Positions 37,250 to 46,383 are shown, counted from the first letter of the stretch. The stretch: 64,000 bases of DNA from Paramylibacter ulvae (GCF_014652655.1 NZ_BMZF01000002.1:62001-126000), one strand, 5' to 3'. Notes: generated by a model from the letters alone, not told the origin. A program made the numbers and translations.

Positions 37250-38335
37250 ATGCTGGCGCGGATTGTTATCTTAGCGGCGTGTTTACCCTATCTAAAGGCC
37301 AGCCCGTTACAGACGGATATACAACCCCACTTTTTTTTATTGTTTATTGGTTTGATGGCGTTTTGCACGATCAAGGATGGCGAATTGCCATTTGCGGCAA
37401 CCACGCTGATTATTACGTTAGCAATGGGTATTGCGGGTCTGATTTTGGGTGCTGGCGTCAATACACTGGCACTGCTTACCTTTCCGATTGCAACGGCTTT
37501 TTTTGCACGCCAAAATCAAACGGCCTTAACCCAGACAATAAAAGTCGCGCTCATTTTCTATGTATTTGGGCTTGCCGTTGAAATAGTTGCGCCCAGCATA
37601 TTGGATTTGGTGGTGTCAAACCAACGTGGCAGCGTTGCGCGCGGGATGACATCCTTCACATCAGAACCGTCATATCTGGGATTGATCGGTTTGGCGATTG
37701 TTGTGGTCTTGCTCCATCTTCGTCAGTCTTTTTGGTGGATAACGTTATCCTGTTTCTTGGTGCTCGCCTCTGAATCACTCACTGCAATTGCTCCGCTCGC
37801 GGTCATTTTGGTTCTGGCAAATTTGCGTGCAAATCGAATTCATTATGTTGTGCTGACAGTGATTGTATTGGTGATTTTGTTTAACGGTATTGTTCAAACC
37901 GACACGCGCATGGGCATGTTGCTGGCCGATGTCTCTCAAGATCAAAGTTTGATTTGGAACGATCAAAGTTTTTCCAACCGTATCGCGCGTGGCTTGGCAC
38001 CCATCGCAAGCGCATTCCAATCTGGATTTTGGCCACATGCATTTCCTCAATCTGGTGATATCAATGTGAATTTCGATTTTCTTGCCAATGGTGCAGACAC
38101 CACGATCGAGCGTTTATCCAGTATTGCAACTGTATTAATTTATGTGTTTGGATTCACAAGTATTCCACTTGTTATTGGATATATATGCATCGCACGTGCG
38201 CGGCTGTTTTTGATTATCGCCGTTATTTATTTTGGGCTGACGAATATTTCGATCAGCACACCGTATCTATATTTATTGCTCAGCTTACCGTTGATGCATC
38301 GCTTTTCCACGGAGTCAGCAGATAACCATAGCTAA
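37250..38335 (+). CDS. Wzy-like polysaccharide polymerase / O-antigen ligase-type protein
   Basis: The protein has 361 residues and about ten hydrophobic helices, with a large outer loop near 220-280. TSFTSEPSYLGLIGL near 147-161 is the pattern common to Wzy-type polymerases. These polymerise undecaprenyl-linked repeat units in the periplasm. Sequence conservation in this class is low, so the call rests on topology, this motif and the operon. No Wzx flippase or chain-length protein is in the window. It follows the epimerase without a gap. Confidence 0.75.
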   Translation: MLARIVILAACLPYLKASPLQTDIQPHFFLLFIGLMAFCTIKDGELPFAATTLIITLAMGIAGLILGAGVNTLALLTFPIATAFFARQNQTALTQTIKVALIFYVFGLAVEIVAPSILDLVVSNQRGSVARGMTSFTSEPSYLGLIGLAIVVVLLHLRQSFWWITLSCFLVLASESLTAIAPLAVILVLANLRANRIHYVVLTVIVLVILFNGIVQTDTRMGMLLADVSQDQSLIWNDQSFSNRIARGLAPIASAFQSGFWPHAFPQSGDINVNFDFLANGADTTIERLSSIATVLIYVFGFTSIPLVIGYICIARARLFLIIAVIYFGLTNISISTPYLYLLLSLPLMHRFSTESADNHS

Positions 38336-38372
38336 CTGGCTGAAGTGTTCTGCGAAAAACGCACCAAGATAC

Positions 38373-38405
38373 AAAAGGCGCCTCGCAAAATTGCGGGCGC
38401 CTTTT
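38373..38405. terminator. bidirectional terminator between polymerase gene and ahcY
   Basis: A long stem AAAAGGCGCC...GGCGCCTTTT with an inner CGCAA / TTGCG extension lies between the two convergent stops. T runs flank both sides, so it can end both transcripts. Confidence 0.88.
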
Positions 38406-38428
38406 GGAATGGTTTTCGTTAGATTTTA

Positions 38429-39820
38429 TTAATAACGATAGTGTTCTGGCTTATATGGGCCAACGGGTGTTACGCCAATATAATCTGCCTGTTCCTTGGA
38501 TAATTCAGTCAGCTTCACACCAATACGATCGAGATGTAGGCGCGCAACTTTTTCATCCAGATGCTTGGGCAAAATATACACTTCGTTTTTATATTCATCA
38601 CCTTTGGTCCACAGCTCGATCTGTGCCAACACTTGGTTTGTAAATGATGCGGACATCACAAATGATGGATGACCCGTCGCATTGCCAAGGTTCAACAAAC
38701 GCCCTTGTGACAACAGGATCATACGGTTGCCAGATGGCATTTCGATCATATCAACTTGATCTTTGATGTTGGTCCATTTGTGGTTTTTCAATGCAGCAAC
38801 CTGAATCTCATTATCGAAATGTCCAATGTTACCAACAATCGCCATGTCCTTCATTTCGCGCATATGTTCGATACGAATGACATCTTTGTTGCCTGTGGTT
38901 GTGATGAAAATATCTGCGCTTGATACCGCGTCTTCCAGTGTTACCACCTCAAACCCGTCCATCGCCGCTTGCAATGCACAAATTGGATCAACCTCCGTTA
39001 CCTTCACGCGCGCACCTGCGCCGCTCAAGGATGCAGCGGAACCTTTCCCAACATCACCGTACCCGCACACCACGGCAGTTTTACCCGCCATCATTGTGTC
39101 GGTTGCGCGACGAATGCCATCAACCAGTGATTCCTTGCAGCCGTATTTGTTATCAAATTTTGACTTGGTCACGGAATCATTCACGTTGATCGCCGGGAAA
39201 GGCAATTGCCCCTTTTTGTGCAAATCATACAGACGGTGAACGCCCGTCGTTGTTTCCTCTGAAACACCTTGGATCGCATCGCGTGTTTTGGTGAACCAAC
39301 CTGGACTGGCCGCCATACGCTTTTTGATCTGAGCAAAAATTGCTTCTTCTTCTTCGGATGTTGGAACCTCGATCAGGTCGGTTTCGCCCGCTTCGACACG
39401 TGCGCCAAGCAACACGTACAGCGTCGCATCACCACCATCATCAAGGATCAAATTCGCACCATCTGGGAACATGAATGAGCGATCCAAATAATCCCAATGC
39501 TCCACCAATGTTTGCCCCTTGATTGCAAACACGGGAACACCCGCCGCCGCAATAGATGCCGCCGCATGGTCTTGGGTGGAAAAAATATTACATGATGCCC
39601 AACGCACATCTGCGCCCAGCGCCACCAGCGTTTCAATCAACACAGCCGTTTGAATTGTCATGTGCAACGATCCAACAATACGCGCACCTTTTAATGGTTT
39701 GCTTTTGCCGTATTCATCGCGCAACGCCATCAGACCCGGCATTTCAGTTTCTGCGATATCCAATTCTTTGCGGCCAAATTCCGCCAAAGAAATATCTTTT
39801 ACAATGTAATCTTGTGTCAT
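38429..39820 (-). CDS. ahcY: adenosylhomocysteinase
   Basis: AhcY (463 residues) splits S-adenosylhomocysteine to adenosine and homocysteine, keeping methylation running. [10 protein letters not shown] is the NAD loop; the substrate-binding [15 protein letters not shown] and the C-terminal tail ending PEHYRY, which completes the neighbouring subunit's NAD site, are intact. The length, including the 40-residue insertion, is typical of alphaproteobacteria. The Shine-Dalgarno is weak. The 107-base leader contains nested inverted repeats but does not match the SAH riboswitch I know. Confidence 0.98.
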   Translation of the reverse strand: MTQDYIVKDISLAEFGRKELDIAETEMPGLMALRDEYGKSKPLKGARIVGSLHMTIQTAVLIETLVALGADVRWASCNIFSTQDHAAASIAAAGVPVFAIKGQTLVEHWDYLDRSFMFPDGANLILDDGGDATLYVLLGARVEAGETDLIEVPTSEEEEAIFAQIKKRMAASPGWFTKTRDAIQGVSEETTTGVHRLYDLHKKGQLPFPAINVNDSVTKSKFDNKYGCKESLVDGIRRATDTMMAGKTAVVCGYGDVGKGSAASLSGAGARVKVTEVDPICALQAAMDGFEVVTLEDAVSSADIFITTTGNKDVIRIEHMREMKDMAIVGNIGHFDNEIQVAALKNHKWTNIKDQVDMIEMPSGNRMILLSQGRLLNLGNATGHPSFVMSASFTNQVLAQIELWTKGDEYKNEVYILPKHLDEKVARLHLDRIGVKLTELSKEQADYIGVTPVGPYKPEHYRY

Positions 39821-39853
39821 GGTCTCTACCGTATATGGGGATTAACAATCTTG

Positions 39854-39888
39854 CTTGCTGCCTATCACTAGGATAGTCAATCGGCAAG
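39854..39888 (-). promoter_or_regulatory. nested inverted repeats in ahcY leader
   Basis: CTTGC and GCAAG enclose CTATC-ACTAG-GATAG. The element could fold as a two-part hairpin in ahcY mRNA or bind a regulator between ahcY and the sulfotransferase gene. It is short and could be chance. Confidence 0.3.
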
Positions 39889-39927
39889 TAGGACGGGAAA
39901 TATCAACAAAGGCACAAAGCGCGAGAC

Positions 39928-40626
39928 ATGGAATTTCACTATCAAAAACCAATCTCAACCGCGTTAAAATCGTCGCTGCGAAAAATAAATCGCGGGGTAT
40001 ATCGAATTTATGGTGCTCCAACCGCGAGCATATCCACAGAACTCACATTAAACGGCAGACCGGTTATATTTCTGCACAACCCCAAGGCAGCGGGCACCAG
40101 TTTGCGCAAATTGTTGGGTGTGCACAAACAATCTCATGTTTATCCACGAGAAAAACTGTCTGAACGATATTGGTTAAATTGTTTTTCAATCGCCGCTGTC
40201 CGCCACCCATTTGATCGATTTATTTCAGGATATTTTTATCATGTTCTTGGCCCATATATGGGCGGCTTAGTCAAAGCGTATGGCCCAATGGTCAAGGATT
40301 TGGATCCATTTCAATATCTCGCACTTATTGAACATGAAAACGGCTATATTCCCGCACAAACAAATTGGACGCATTTTCCAAGTGTCACGAAACCACGTGT
40401 CGATCTTTTGTTACGCGTGGAAGAGGCGGATAAATGGATGGAACAATTTAAAAATGCTGGGCTCGATATGACGGGGCGACGGATGCATCACGAAAACCAA
40501 AGCGACCATGCAACGGATACACGTCGCGAACGTTTAAACCTGAGCGTTGCTGAATTTTCTCGCCTGCGCGACGAAGTATTTGAATCATATAAAAACGATT
40601 ACGAGATTTTTGGGTATGACAAGTAA
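39928..40626 (+). CDS. sulfotransferase family protein
   Basis: The protein has 232 residues of the Sulfotransfer_2 type. The 5'-phosphosulfate loop is HNPKAAGTSLRKL with Lys53, and the 3'-phosphate motif is AVRHPFDRFISGYFY. It should use PAPS to sulfate a carbohydrate or other hydroxyl. Without a signal peptide it acts in the cytoplasm. The link to the nearby glycan operon is by location only, since ahcY lies between. It overlaps the HD hydrolase start by 11 bases. Similar proteins decorate marine bacterial glycans. Confidence 0.88.
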   Translation: MEFHYQKPISTALKSSLRKINRGVYRIYGAPTASISTELTLNGRPVIFLHNPKAAGTSLRKLLGVHKQSHVYPREKLSERYWLNCFSIAAVRHPFDRFISGYFYHVLGPYMGGLVKAYGPMVKDLDPFQYLALIEHENGYIPAQTNWTHFPSVTKPRVDLLLRVEEADKWMEQFKNAGLDMTGRRMHHENQSDHATDTRRERLNLSVAEFSRLRDEVFESYKNDYEIFGYDK

Positions 40627-41206
40627 ACGCGCATGGCAGCGCATGTTATCAGGGCGACGTTTGGATTTATTGCATCCATCGCCGCTGGATATTGAAATCG
40701 AAGATATCGCGCATGGGCTTTCTTTTGTGGCGCGCTGGAATGGGCAAACGCACGGCGATTATCCGTATTCAGTCGCTGAACATTCGGTATTTGTTACGGA
40801 ATTGTTCACTCGCCTGAACCCTCGCATTGATCGCAAATGGCGGTTGGCGGCTTTGTTGCATGATGCGCCTGAATATGTGATCGGCGACATGATTAGCCCC
40901 GTCAAAAGCGCGGTCGGACCCGCGTATAAAGAGATGGACGATCGCCTGACGGCCGCCATTCATCAAAAATTCGGATTGCCCGCAAAAATTCCCGATTTGA
41001 TTAAACGCCAAATTAAACGCGCCGATACGCTCTCCGCATGGTTAGAGGCGGTGCAATTGGCAGGGTTTAGTCGCGAGGAGGCTGATAAATTATTCGGCAA
41101 ACCGGTGTTAAAGGATTTACCAAATCGCACATTGCGCCCCCACCCCCCGATGGAGGTGAAGGGTCAATTTTTAGAAGTATTTCATGATCTAATCGACAGC
41201 GTCTAA
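40616..41206 (+). CDS. HD-domain phosphohydrolase (YfbR-like)
   Basis: The protein has 196 residues from the ATG at 40616 (overlapping the sulfotransferase end by 11 bases). His56 in EHSVFV, the His82-Asp83 of LLHDAPEYV and Asp in RADTLSAW form the HD metal site. Relatives such as E. coli YfbR are 5'-deoxynucleotidases; some others degrade signalling nucleotides. The substrate here is not determined. The overlap implies coupled translation with the sulfotransferase. It converges with the 58-aa gene. Confidence 0.87.
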   Translation: MTSKRAWQRMLSGRRLDLLHPSPLDIEIEDIAHGLSFVARWNGQTHGDYPYSVAEHSVFVTELFTRLNPRIDRKWRLAALLHDAPEYVIGDMISPVKSAVGPAYKEMDDRLTAAIHQKFGLPAKIPDLIKRQIKRADTLSAWLEAVQLAGFSREEADKLFGKPVLKDLPNRTLRPHPPMEVKGQFLEVFHDLIDSV

Positions 41207-41219
41207 TCGCGCTGCGATT

Positions 41220-41396
41220 TTACCAGAATGTTTGCAAATATGCGCGATCCAACCGGCGGCGTGCCTGATCGCGTTCTGCCTTTTCTGCGTTTCGGTAACG
41301 ACGCATTTGTGAATAGTAATCTTCGGTTTTATTTTGCGAATTTTGTGGTTCTGTACGACTTGCAATTCTGAATACGTTTGAAAAAATTCCTAACAT
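41220..41396 (-). CDS. small basic protein of 58 residues, unknown function
   Basis: The frame is short, but the start has an excellent site, AAGGAAAGG, 8 bases before the ATG. The protein begins MLGIFSNVFRIASRT and then becomes strongly charged, with an Arg/Lys/Glu-rich helix (residues 31-50), ending LQTFW. It could be amphipathic at the N terminus and act at the membrane or on RNA. No homologue is recognised. It is divergent from the LysR gene at 41494 across 97 bases and converges with the HD hydrolase gene at 13 bases. Confidence 0.7.
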   Translation of the reverse strand: MLGIFSNVFRIASRTEPQNSQNKTEDYYSQMRRYRNAEKAERDQARRRLDRAYLQTFW

Positions 41397-41493
41397 TTTA
41401 CTTTCCTTTCCTTGTTTGTCTATGTCATTTCTGTCATATATTGTTGATCATATCGAGTTTATAAGATTTTCAATATGTAAGGAAAACTAACAT

Positions 41494-42381
41494 ATGGACT
41501 GGTCAAATGTTCCATCGCTTTCGTGGCTGCGCGCGTTTGAAGCGACCGCAAGGTTGGGTAGTTTTTCAAGCGCTGCACAGGAATTGAATGTGACCCATGC
41601 CGCGATCGCGCAAAATGTACGTGCACTGGAAAATTATTTCGCACAAACTTTGGTCACACGGCGCGGGCGCGGAATGGCGGTGACGCCACGTGGGCGTGCG
41701 CTTGCAGATCATCTGGCCGATGGCTTTACGCTTATTGCGGATGGCGTGGAAACATTGCACAATCACAACGCCCAGCGTCCATTAAACATTTCCATCACAC
41801 CCGCATTCGCCGCCAGCTGGTTAATGCCCCGCATCGGTGAATTTTGGGCGGCACACCCAGAGATCACGGTAAACCTTAGCCCAACAACGCAATTGGTTGA
41901 TTTGGTCAAAGACGGCTTTGATATGGGAATTCGATTTGGAAATGGCGATTGGGCGGGGTTGGAATGCGAACACTTGACCAGCGGGAATATTGTTGTGGTC
42001 GCGCGCGCTGATTTGGTAGCGGGGCGTAAAATCAAAACGTTGCAAGATATATGCGATCTTACTTGGCTGTTTGAAAGCCATATGTTGGAACGCAAAGCGT
42101 TGGTTGAAAACGAAGGCATTGACCTGAACAACTGCAAGGTCAGCATGTTAAACACAAGCGAACTGGTGTTGGCGGCAACGCGTGCGGGATTGGGTATGTC
42201 GTTGCAACCCCAAGCGCTGGTTGCCCCTTCGATTAAATCGGGCGAGCTGGCGCAAATTTGTGCGCTGCGCGACGATGGGCTTGGGTATTACATGGTCACA
42301 CGCTTTGGGCGTGAAACGGATGCCTTGCGCATATTTCAAAAATGGCTGCGCCGTGCGGCGGCTGAATCCAACCGTGGTTAA
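41494..42381 (+). CDS. LysR-family transcriptional regulator (GcvA-like)
   Basis: The protein has 295 residues. An N-terminal winged HTH (SLSWLRAFEATARLGSFSSA, then AQNVRALENYF) precedes a type II periplasmic-binding-like effector domain. The opening WLRAFEATARLGSFS and internal EFWAAHPEITV place it near GcvA. AAGGA is 9 bases before the ATG. It is divergent from the 58-aa gene, which may be its target, and overlaps the regA stop by four bases convergently. The effector is unknown. Confidence 0.9.
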   Translation: MDWSNVPSLSWLRAFEATARLGSFSSAAQELNVTHAAIAQNVRALENYFAQTLVTRRGRGMAVTPRGRALADHLADGFTLIADGVETLHNHNAQRPLNISITPAFAASWLMPRIGEFWAAHPEITVNLSPTTQLVDLVKDGFDMGIRFGNGDWAGLECEHLTSGNIVVVARADLVAGRKIKTLQDICDLTWLFESHMLERKALVENEGIDLNNCKVSMLNTSELVLAATRAGLGMSLQPQALVAPSIKSGELAQICALRDDGLGYYMVTRFGRETDALRIFQKWLRRAAAESNRG

Positions 42382-42932
42382 CGTGGGCTGCGTTTTGCTA
42401 GAATACGTTGCAATGTGCGCCGATGCATATTCAAACGTCGCGCGGTTTCGGACACATTACGATCACAAAGTTCAAACACACGTTGAATATGTTCCCAGCG
42501 CACACGATCCGCAGACATCGGGTTTTCAGGTGGCGGTGGGCGGTCCCCTGGAGTGGCCAGCAATGCATTTGTCACATCATTGGCATCCGCAGGTTTAGAA
42601 AGATAATCCGTCGCCCCGATTTTTACCGCTGCAACCGCGGTGGCAATGGCACCATATCCCGTAAGCACAATGACCTTTGCCTCTGGTCGTTTTTCACGCA
42701 ACACTTCGACCACATCCAAACCATTGCCATCCTCTAATCGCAGATCAACCACGGCATAGGCGGGTGGTGTCGCGGTGCAAAATGCACGCCCTGCAGCGAC
42801 GCTTTCAAGTGCGGTTGGGGTAAAGCCACGCTTTTCCATGGCACGCGCCAAACGGCGGCGAAACGGTTCGTCATCATCCAAGATGAGCAGAGATGTATCA
42901 GGCCCAATATCTGTCAATTCACGATCCGTCAT
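42378..42932 (-). CDS. regA: redox response regulator RegA/PrrA/ActR
   Basis: RegA (184 residues) is a two-component regulator of carbon fixation, respiration, nitrogen and, where present, photosynthesis genes. The receiver has Asp19-Asp20 acidic pocket residues and phospho-acceptor Asp63, with Lys in LSKPAD. A Pro-rich linker (GDRPPPPENP) and a Fis-type HTH with RLNMHRRTLQRILAKRSPR at the C terminus match RegA almost exactly. No photosynthesis gene is in the window. It follows senC by 68 bases on the same strand and is encoded beside divergent regB. Confidence 0.97.
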   Translation of the reverse strand: MTDRELTDIGPDTSLLILDDDEPFRRRLARAMEKRGFTPTALESVAAGRAFCTATPPAYAVVDLRLEDGNGLDVVEVLREKRPEAKVIVLTGYGAIATAVAAVKIGATDYLSKPADANDVTNALLATPGDRPPPPENPMSADRVRWEHIQRVFELCDRNVSETARRLNMHRRTLQRILAKRSPR

Positions 42933-42955
42933 TGCTATGTCCTAATGTGGCTGTC

Positions 42956-42971
42956 GCACCTTTTTAGGTGC
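42956..42971 (-). promoter_or_regulatory. hairpin between senC and regA
   Basis: GCACCT and AGGTGC pair around TTTT (read on the plus strand). It sits between the two genes of the operon and could be a processing or partial-termination site that sets their relative expression. Confidence 0.35.
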
Positions 42972-43000
42972 AAGCAACACATTGGTCAAATAGATCATCG

Positions 43001-43606
43001 CTATCCTTTGGTATAGCACGCGATCTTATCCGCCATGTCTTCTGGTGTGACCTCGCGGCGGAAAAAATCAACAAAGCCCGATGGTGACATCAAATATGTG
43101 AATGTCGAATGATCCATCAGATAATCCGCATCACCATCGCCACTTTTGGCGCGATAGGTTTTATATGTTTTGGACGCTGCGGAAATTTGTTCCTCTGACC
43201 CTGTTAATGCAATTAAACGTGGGTGCATGATTTTGGCGTAATCTGCCAGAACCTGTGGCGTGTCACGCGCGGGATCAATGGTAATGAACACAGGGTCGAC
43301 TTGAATGCCCCGTGCATCCAAAATATCAACCGCTTCCAAGTTGCGCGCGGTGTCCAACGGGCAAATATCAGGGCAATAGGTGTAGCCAAAATAAATCAGA
43401 CTATAATCTTTGATCACATCTTTTTCTGTAACAGTTTCACCTGTCTGATTAACCAGTGAAAACGGCCCGCCAATCGCGGCCGCACCACCTGCAATGGTGG
43501 ATGTGGAACATTGATCGCCAGATTTTCCAAACATCACAAACCCAGCCCCAACCGCCAAACCAACGGTGACAACTGATGCCGCCAAGATTGCATAATTTTT
43601 TGACAT
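43001..43606 (-). CDS. senC: SCO1/SenC/PrrC copper chaperone family protein
   Basis: The protein has 201 residues from the ATG at 43606, preceded by a GAGAGACC site. A single N-terminal membrane anchor (about 7-27) places the thioredoxin-like domain in the periplasm. The copper-binding FGYTYCPDIC supplies two Cys, and the distal His is in MDHSTFTYL. SCO proteins deliver copper to CuA of cytochrome oxidase; in Rhodobacter PrrC/SenC also takes part in signalling between oxidase and RegB. Its position between regB and regA is the classical one. Confidence 0.95.
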   Translation of the reverse strand: MSKNYAILAASVVTVGLAVGAGFVMFGKSGDQCSTSTIAGGAAAIGGPFSLVNQTGETVTEKDVIKDYSLIYFGYTYCPDICPLDTARNLEAVDILDARGIQVDPVFITIDPARDTPQVLADYAKIMHPRLIALTGSEEQISAASKTYKTYRAKSGDGDADYLMDHSTFTYLMSPSGFVDFFRREVTPEDMADKIACYTKG

Positions 43607-43703
43607 AAGGTCTCTCTCTTTCTGGCAAATCCTACGAATTTCATCTAGCCTTTGCCAACAAAGCGCAAGCGGCCAAATCGTCACAATCGCGTTAGGGGAA
43701 ATA

Positions 43704-45119
43704 ATGCCAGTTCAACAACCCAACCTGTTTAATCGATCCGCCAGAAGCGAATGGGTGCGTCTGCGCACGCTAATAATTTTGCGCTGGCTGGCGATTACAG
43801 GACAAACTTTGGCAATGATCGTTGCTGTGTTTTTGCTCGATTTGTCGCTGAATGTTGGGCTTTGTGCATTGGCGATTGGGTCATCCGTTTTATTGAACCT
43901 GATTTCGTTGTTTGTGCTGCCTGCAAACAAGCGCCTGTCTGAACGCGAAACGTTGCTAACCCTCGTATTTGATCTGTGCCAACTGGTTGTACTGTTGTAT
44001 TTAACTGGTGGTATCAACAACCCATTTGCGCTGTTAATTTTGGCACCCGTAACCATTTCGGCAACCGCGTTGTCATTGCGCGCCACCATTGCCATTGGAA
44101 CATTGGCGGTGCTGTCCATTACGACGCTAACAGTTACATATGTTCCGCTCAAGACCACGGGCGGTGATTTGATCACCTTGCCCACATTGTTTCATTGGGG
44201 AAACTGGACGGCATTGGTCATCGGGATTGTGTTTTTGGCAGCCTATGCACGGCGCGTCACGATGGAAACATTTTCAATGTCACAAGCGCTGGCCGCAACC
44301 CAAATGGCACTGGATCGCGAATATAAATTATCGATGCTTGGTGGTGTAGTTGCCGCAGCCGCACATGAAATGGGCACACCACTTGCCACAATCAAATTGG
44401 TTTCATCCGAATTGCAATCGGAATTATCTGATTCACCCGATATGCTAGAAGATATGCAACTAATTCATAGCCAAGCAGATCGGTTAAGCACAATCCTAAA
44501 AGACATGGGTCGCACTGGCAAAGATGATTTGCATCTTAAATCCGCCCCCGTAACCAGTATATTGCGCGAAGCTGCTGAGCCCCACGAAGGCCGCGGGAAA
44601 GAGATTATATATCTGTCCAACGGCACAATTGAACAAGGGAATTTATTCGGGGTCCCTTTGGTGCAACGCCACCCAGAAGTCATTCATGGCCTGCGGAATC
44701 TGGTGCAAAATGCCGTTGATTTTGCGCAATCCAAAGTCTGGGTTCACACCATTTGGACGGAAAATTCCATTCGTATTCTGGTGGGCGATGATGGCAAGGG
44801 GTATTCGGCCGAACTTATCCATCGTATCGGTGATCCGTTTTTGGGCGCTCGTTCGCGCAAAAAACAAAATGCCCAAAAACGCCCCGAATACGAAGGCATG
44901 GGGCTGGGTCTGTTCATCGCAAAAACGTTGTTGGAACGATCAGGCGCCGAGCTCACATTTTCAAACGCTCGAAACGAAACGCCCCACACCCCTGAAACGC
45001 CACCCAATTTGGCGTTGATGAAGGATGCAGTTGGCGCGATTGTCAGCGTTCGATGGGCGCGTGCGAATATTGAAACACAAACCAAAATTCTGGGTGAAAA
45101 CCAAAGGTTTGAAATTTAG
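43704..45119 (+). CDS. regB: redox sensor histidine kinase RegB/PrrB/ActS
   Basis: RegB (471 residues) has about six N-terminal membrane helices, including the quinone-linked loop GGINNPFALLILAPV near 102-116, then a dimerisation domain with HEMGTPLATIK (His221) and an ATPase domain with NLVQNAVDFA, GDDGKGY and GMGLGLFIAK. The R. capsulatus redox Cys (Cys265, 40 residues after its His225) should fall at 261, where this protein has Leu in ADRLSTIL. No Cys occurs after residue 92. AGGGG lies upstream. It is divergent from senC-regA. Confidence 0.95.
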   Translation: MPVQQPNLFNRSARSEWVRLRTLIILRWLAITGQTLAMIVAVFLLDLSLNVGLCALAIGSSVLLNLISLFVLPANKRLSERETLLTLVFDLCQLVVLLYLTGGINNPFALLILAPVTISATALSLRATIAIGTLAVLSITTLTVTYVPLKTTGGDLITLPTLFHWGNWTALVIGIVFLAAYARRVTMETFSMSQALAATQMALDREYKLSMLGGVVAAAAHEMGTPLATIKLVSSELQSELSDSPDMLEDMQLIHSQADRLSTILKDMGRTGKDDLHLKSAPVTSILREAAEPHEGRGKEIIYLSNGTIEQGNLFGVPLVQRHPEVIHGLRNLVQNAVDFAQSKVWVHTIWTENSIRILVGDDGKGYSAELIHRIGDPFLGARSRKKQNAQKRPEYEGMGLGLFIAKTLLERSGAELTFSNARNETPHTPETPPNLALMKDAVGAIVSVRWARANIETQTKILGENQRFEI

Positions 45120-45213
45120 GTTAACCATTCGTTAACAAAAATGAGGTTAGTGGATTAGAAAAAATATCTGAGGCTCTCAAATTCTTTCTGATTTAACTCT
45201 TTCCAACCTATCT

Positions 45214-46383
45214 TTGATAGCGACACTTGCTCTTATTGCAGGCTTATGTGCAATTCTTATTCGCCAAAATCAGGCGCATCAATCCGATAACATTACGAAG
45301 CTCGCGGATAAATTACCCATTTCCATTTGGTGCGAACAGGATGGAAATGTGTTTTGGGCGAATGATAAACATTTATCGCTTTGGAAAAATTCTGGCGAAG
45401 ATCAATTCACAATCAAAATGTACAATTTACAAGCACCCATTGTTCTGAATGGGCCAAGTGTTGGCGCGACACTCACGCTTCCCAATCAACCAGATTCGTT
45501 GGATTATGAAATATGTAAATTTGAATTTGAAGGGCGCGAATTTTATTTTGCGGTTACGACTGAATCCGCACAAAACGCAAAAATAGAACGCAAACGGTTT
45601 GTCGAAAACATTTCCGAAAGTTTTGCAAATTCACCAACTGGGATTGCGGTGTTTGATCAACAACACGGGTTGTCGATGTTTAATCCCGCTCTGACAAAAC
45701 TACTCGATCTTGCGCCAAGTTGGTTGGCAAGCGCACCAAGCATCGATGAATTTTTAACCAAGCTTCGTTACCACGGTGCAATGCCAGAACCGCGTGATTT
45801 CAAAAAATGGCGAAACGAATTTATCAACGATCTAAGTGATCCAAATTTCCAATATCAGGATGATTGGAACATGCCAGATGGATCGGTTTACAACGTATCG
45901 GCATATCCCAATTCCAACGGTGCCGTTACATTTTACTTCGAAGATATATCAGGGCGCGTGTTGGTTGAACGCGAATATCGATCACATCTTGATAATCTCT
46001 ATAACGCATTTGATGTGCTTGATTGTGCTGTGATTATGTTTGAACGATCAGGCGAAATGGCGTTTGCCAATCAGGAATTTGATAAATTGTGGGGCAAAGA
46101 ATTTTCCCGCTCTGTCGTTGTGCCAGATATCCTTGCTGTCAGCCGTGTTTGGTCTGAACAATGCATGCCTTCACCCATTTTTGGCGATCTGCGCGATTTT
46201 GTTTTCCAACTGGATGACAAGGAAACATGGAACGCCGATCTAACACTAAAAACGGGCGAAACCATCGAGGCAACATTTACCCCACTGATCAACGGGCAAA
46301 CCTTTTGTGTATTTCAACACAAAGCCTATGCCGCCCGATCCCCAGTTGTTGAAACGCGCCAACAATCAATTGCCAAAGCGTGA
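45214..46383 (+). CDS. membrane-anchored PAS-domain protein without kinase domain
   Basis: The protein has about 389 residues. One membrane helix (about 3-17) is followed by two or three PAS-like units: residues 30-120, 130-245 (SFANSPTGIAVFDQ, FEDISGR) and 255-360 (NAFDVLDCAVIMFERSGEMAF). There is no HisKA H-box, no ATPase motifs and no GGDEF/EAL, so it ends where a kinase would begin. In other Alphaproteobacteria a PAS histidine kinase is found beside tsaE. The start is unsure: TTG at 45214, or ATT at 45181 after GAGG. It is immediately followed by tsaE. Confidence 0.75.
   Translation: MIATLALIAGLCAILIRQNQAHQSDNITKLADKLPISIWCEQDGNVFWANDKHLSLWKNSGEDQFTIKMYNLQAPIVLNGPSVGATLTLPNQPDSLDYEICKFEFEGREFYFAVTTESAQNAKIERKRFVENISESFANSPTGIAVFDQQHGLSMFNPALTKLLDLAPSWLASAPSIDEFLTKLRYHGAMPEPRDFKKWRNEFINDLSDPNFQYQDDWNMPDGSVYNVSAYPNSNGAVTFYFEDISGRVLVEREYRSHLDNLYNAFDVLDCAVIMFERSGEMAFANQEFDKLWGKEFSRSVVVPDILAVSRVWSEQCMPSPIFGDLRDFVFQLDDKETWNADLTLKTGETIEATFTPLINGQTFCVFQHKAYAARSPVVETRQQSIAKA

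Noticed and set aside
39821-39927. SAH riboswitch upstream of ahcY
   Set aside because: The leader has a small nested hairpin but none of the conserved SAH-riboswitch segments I know; length is also short.
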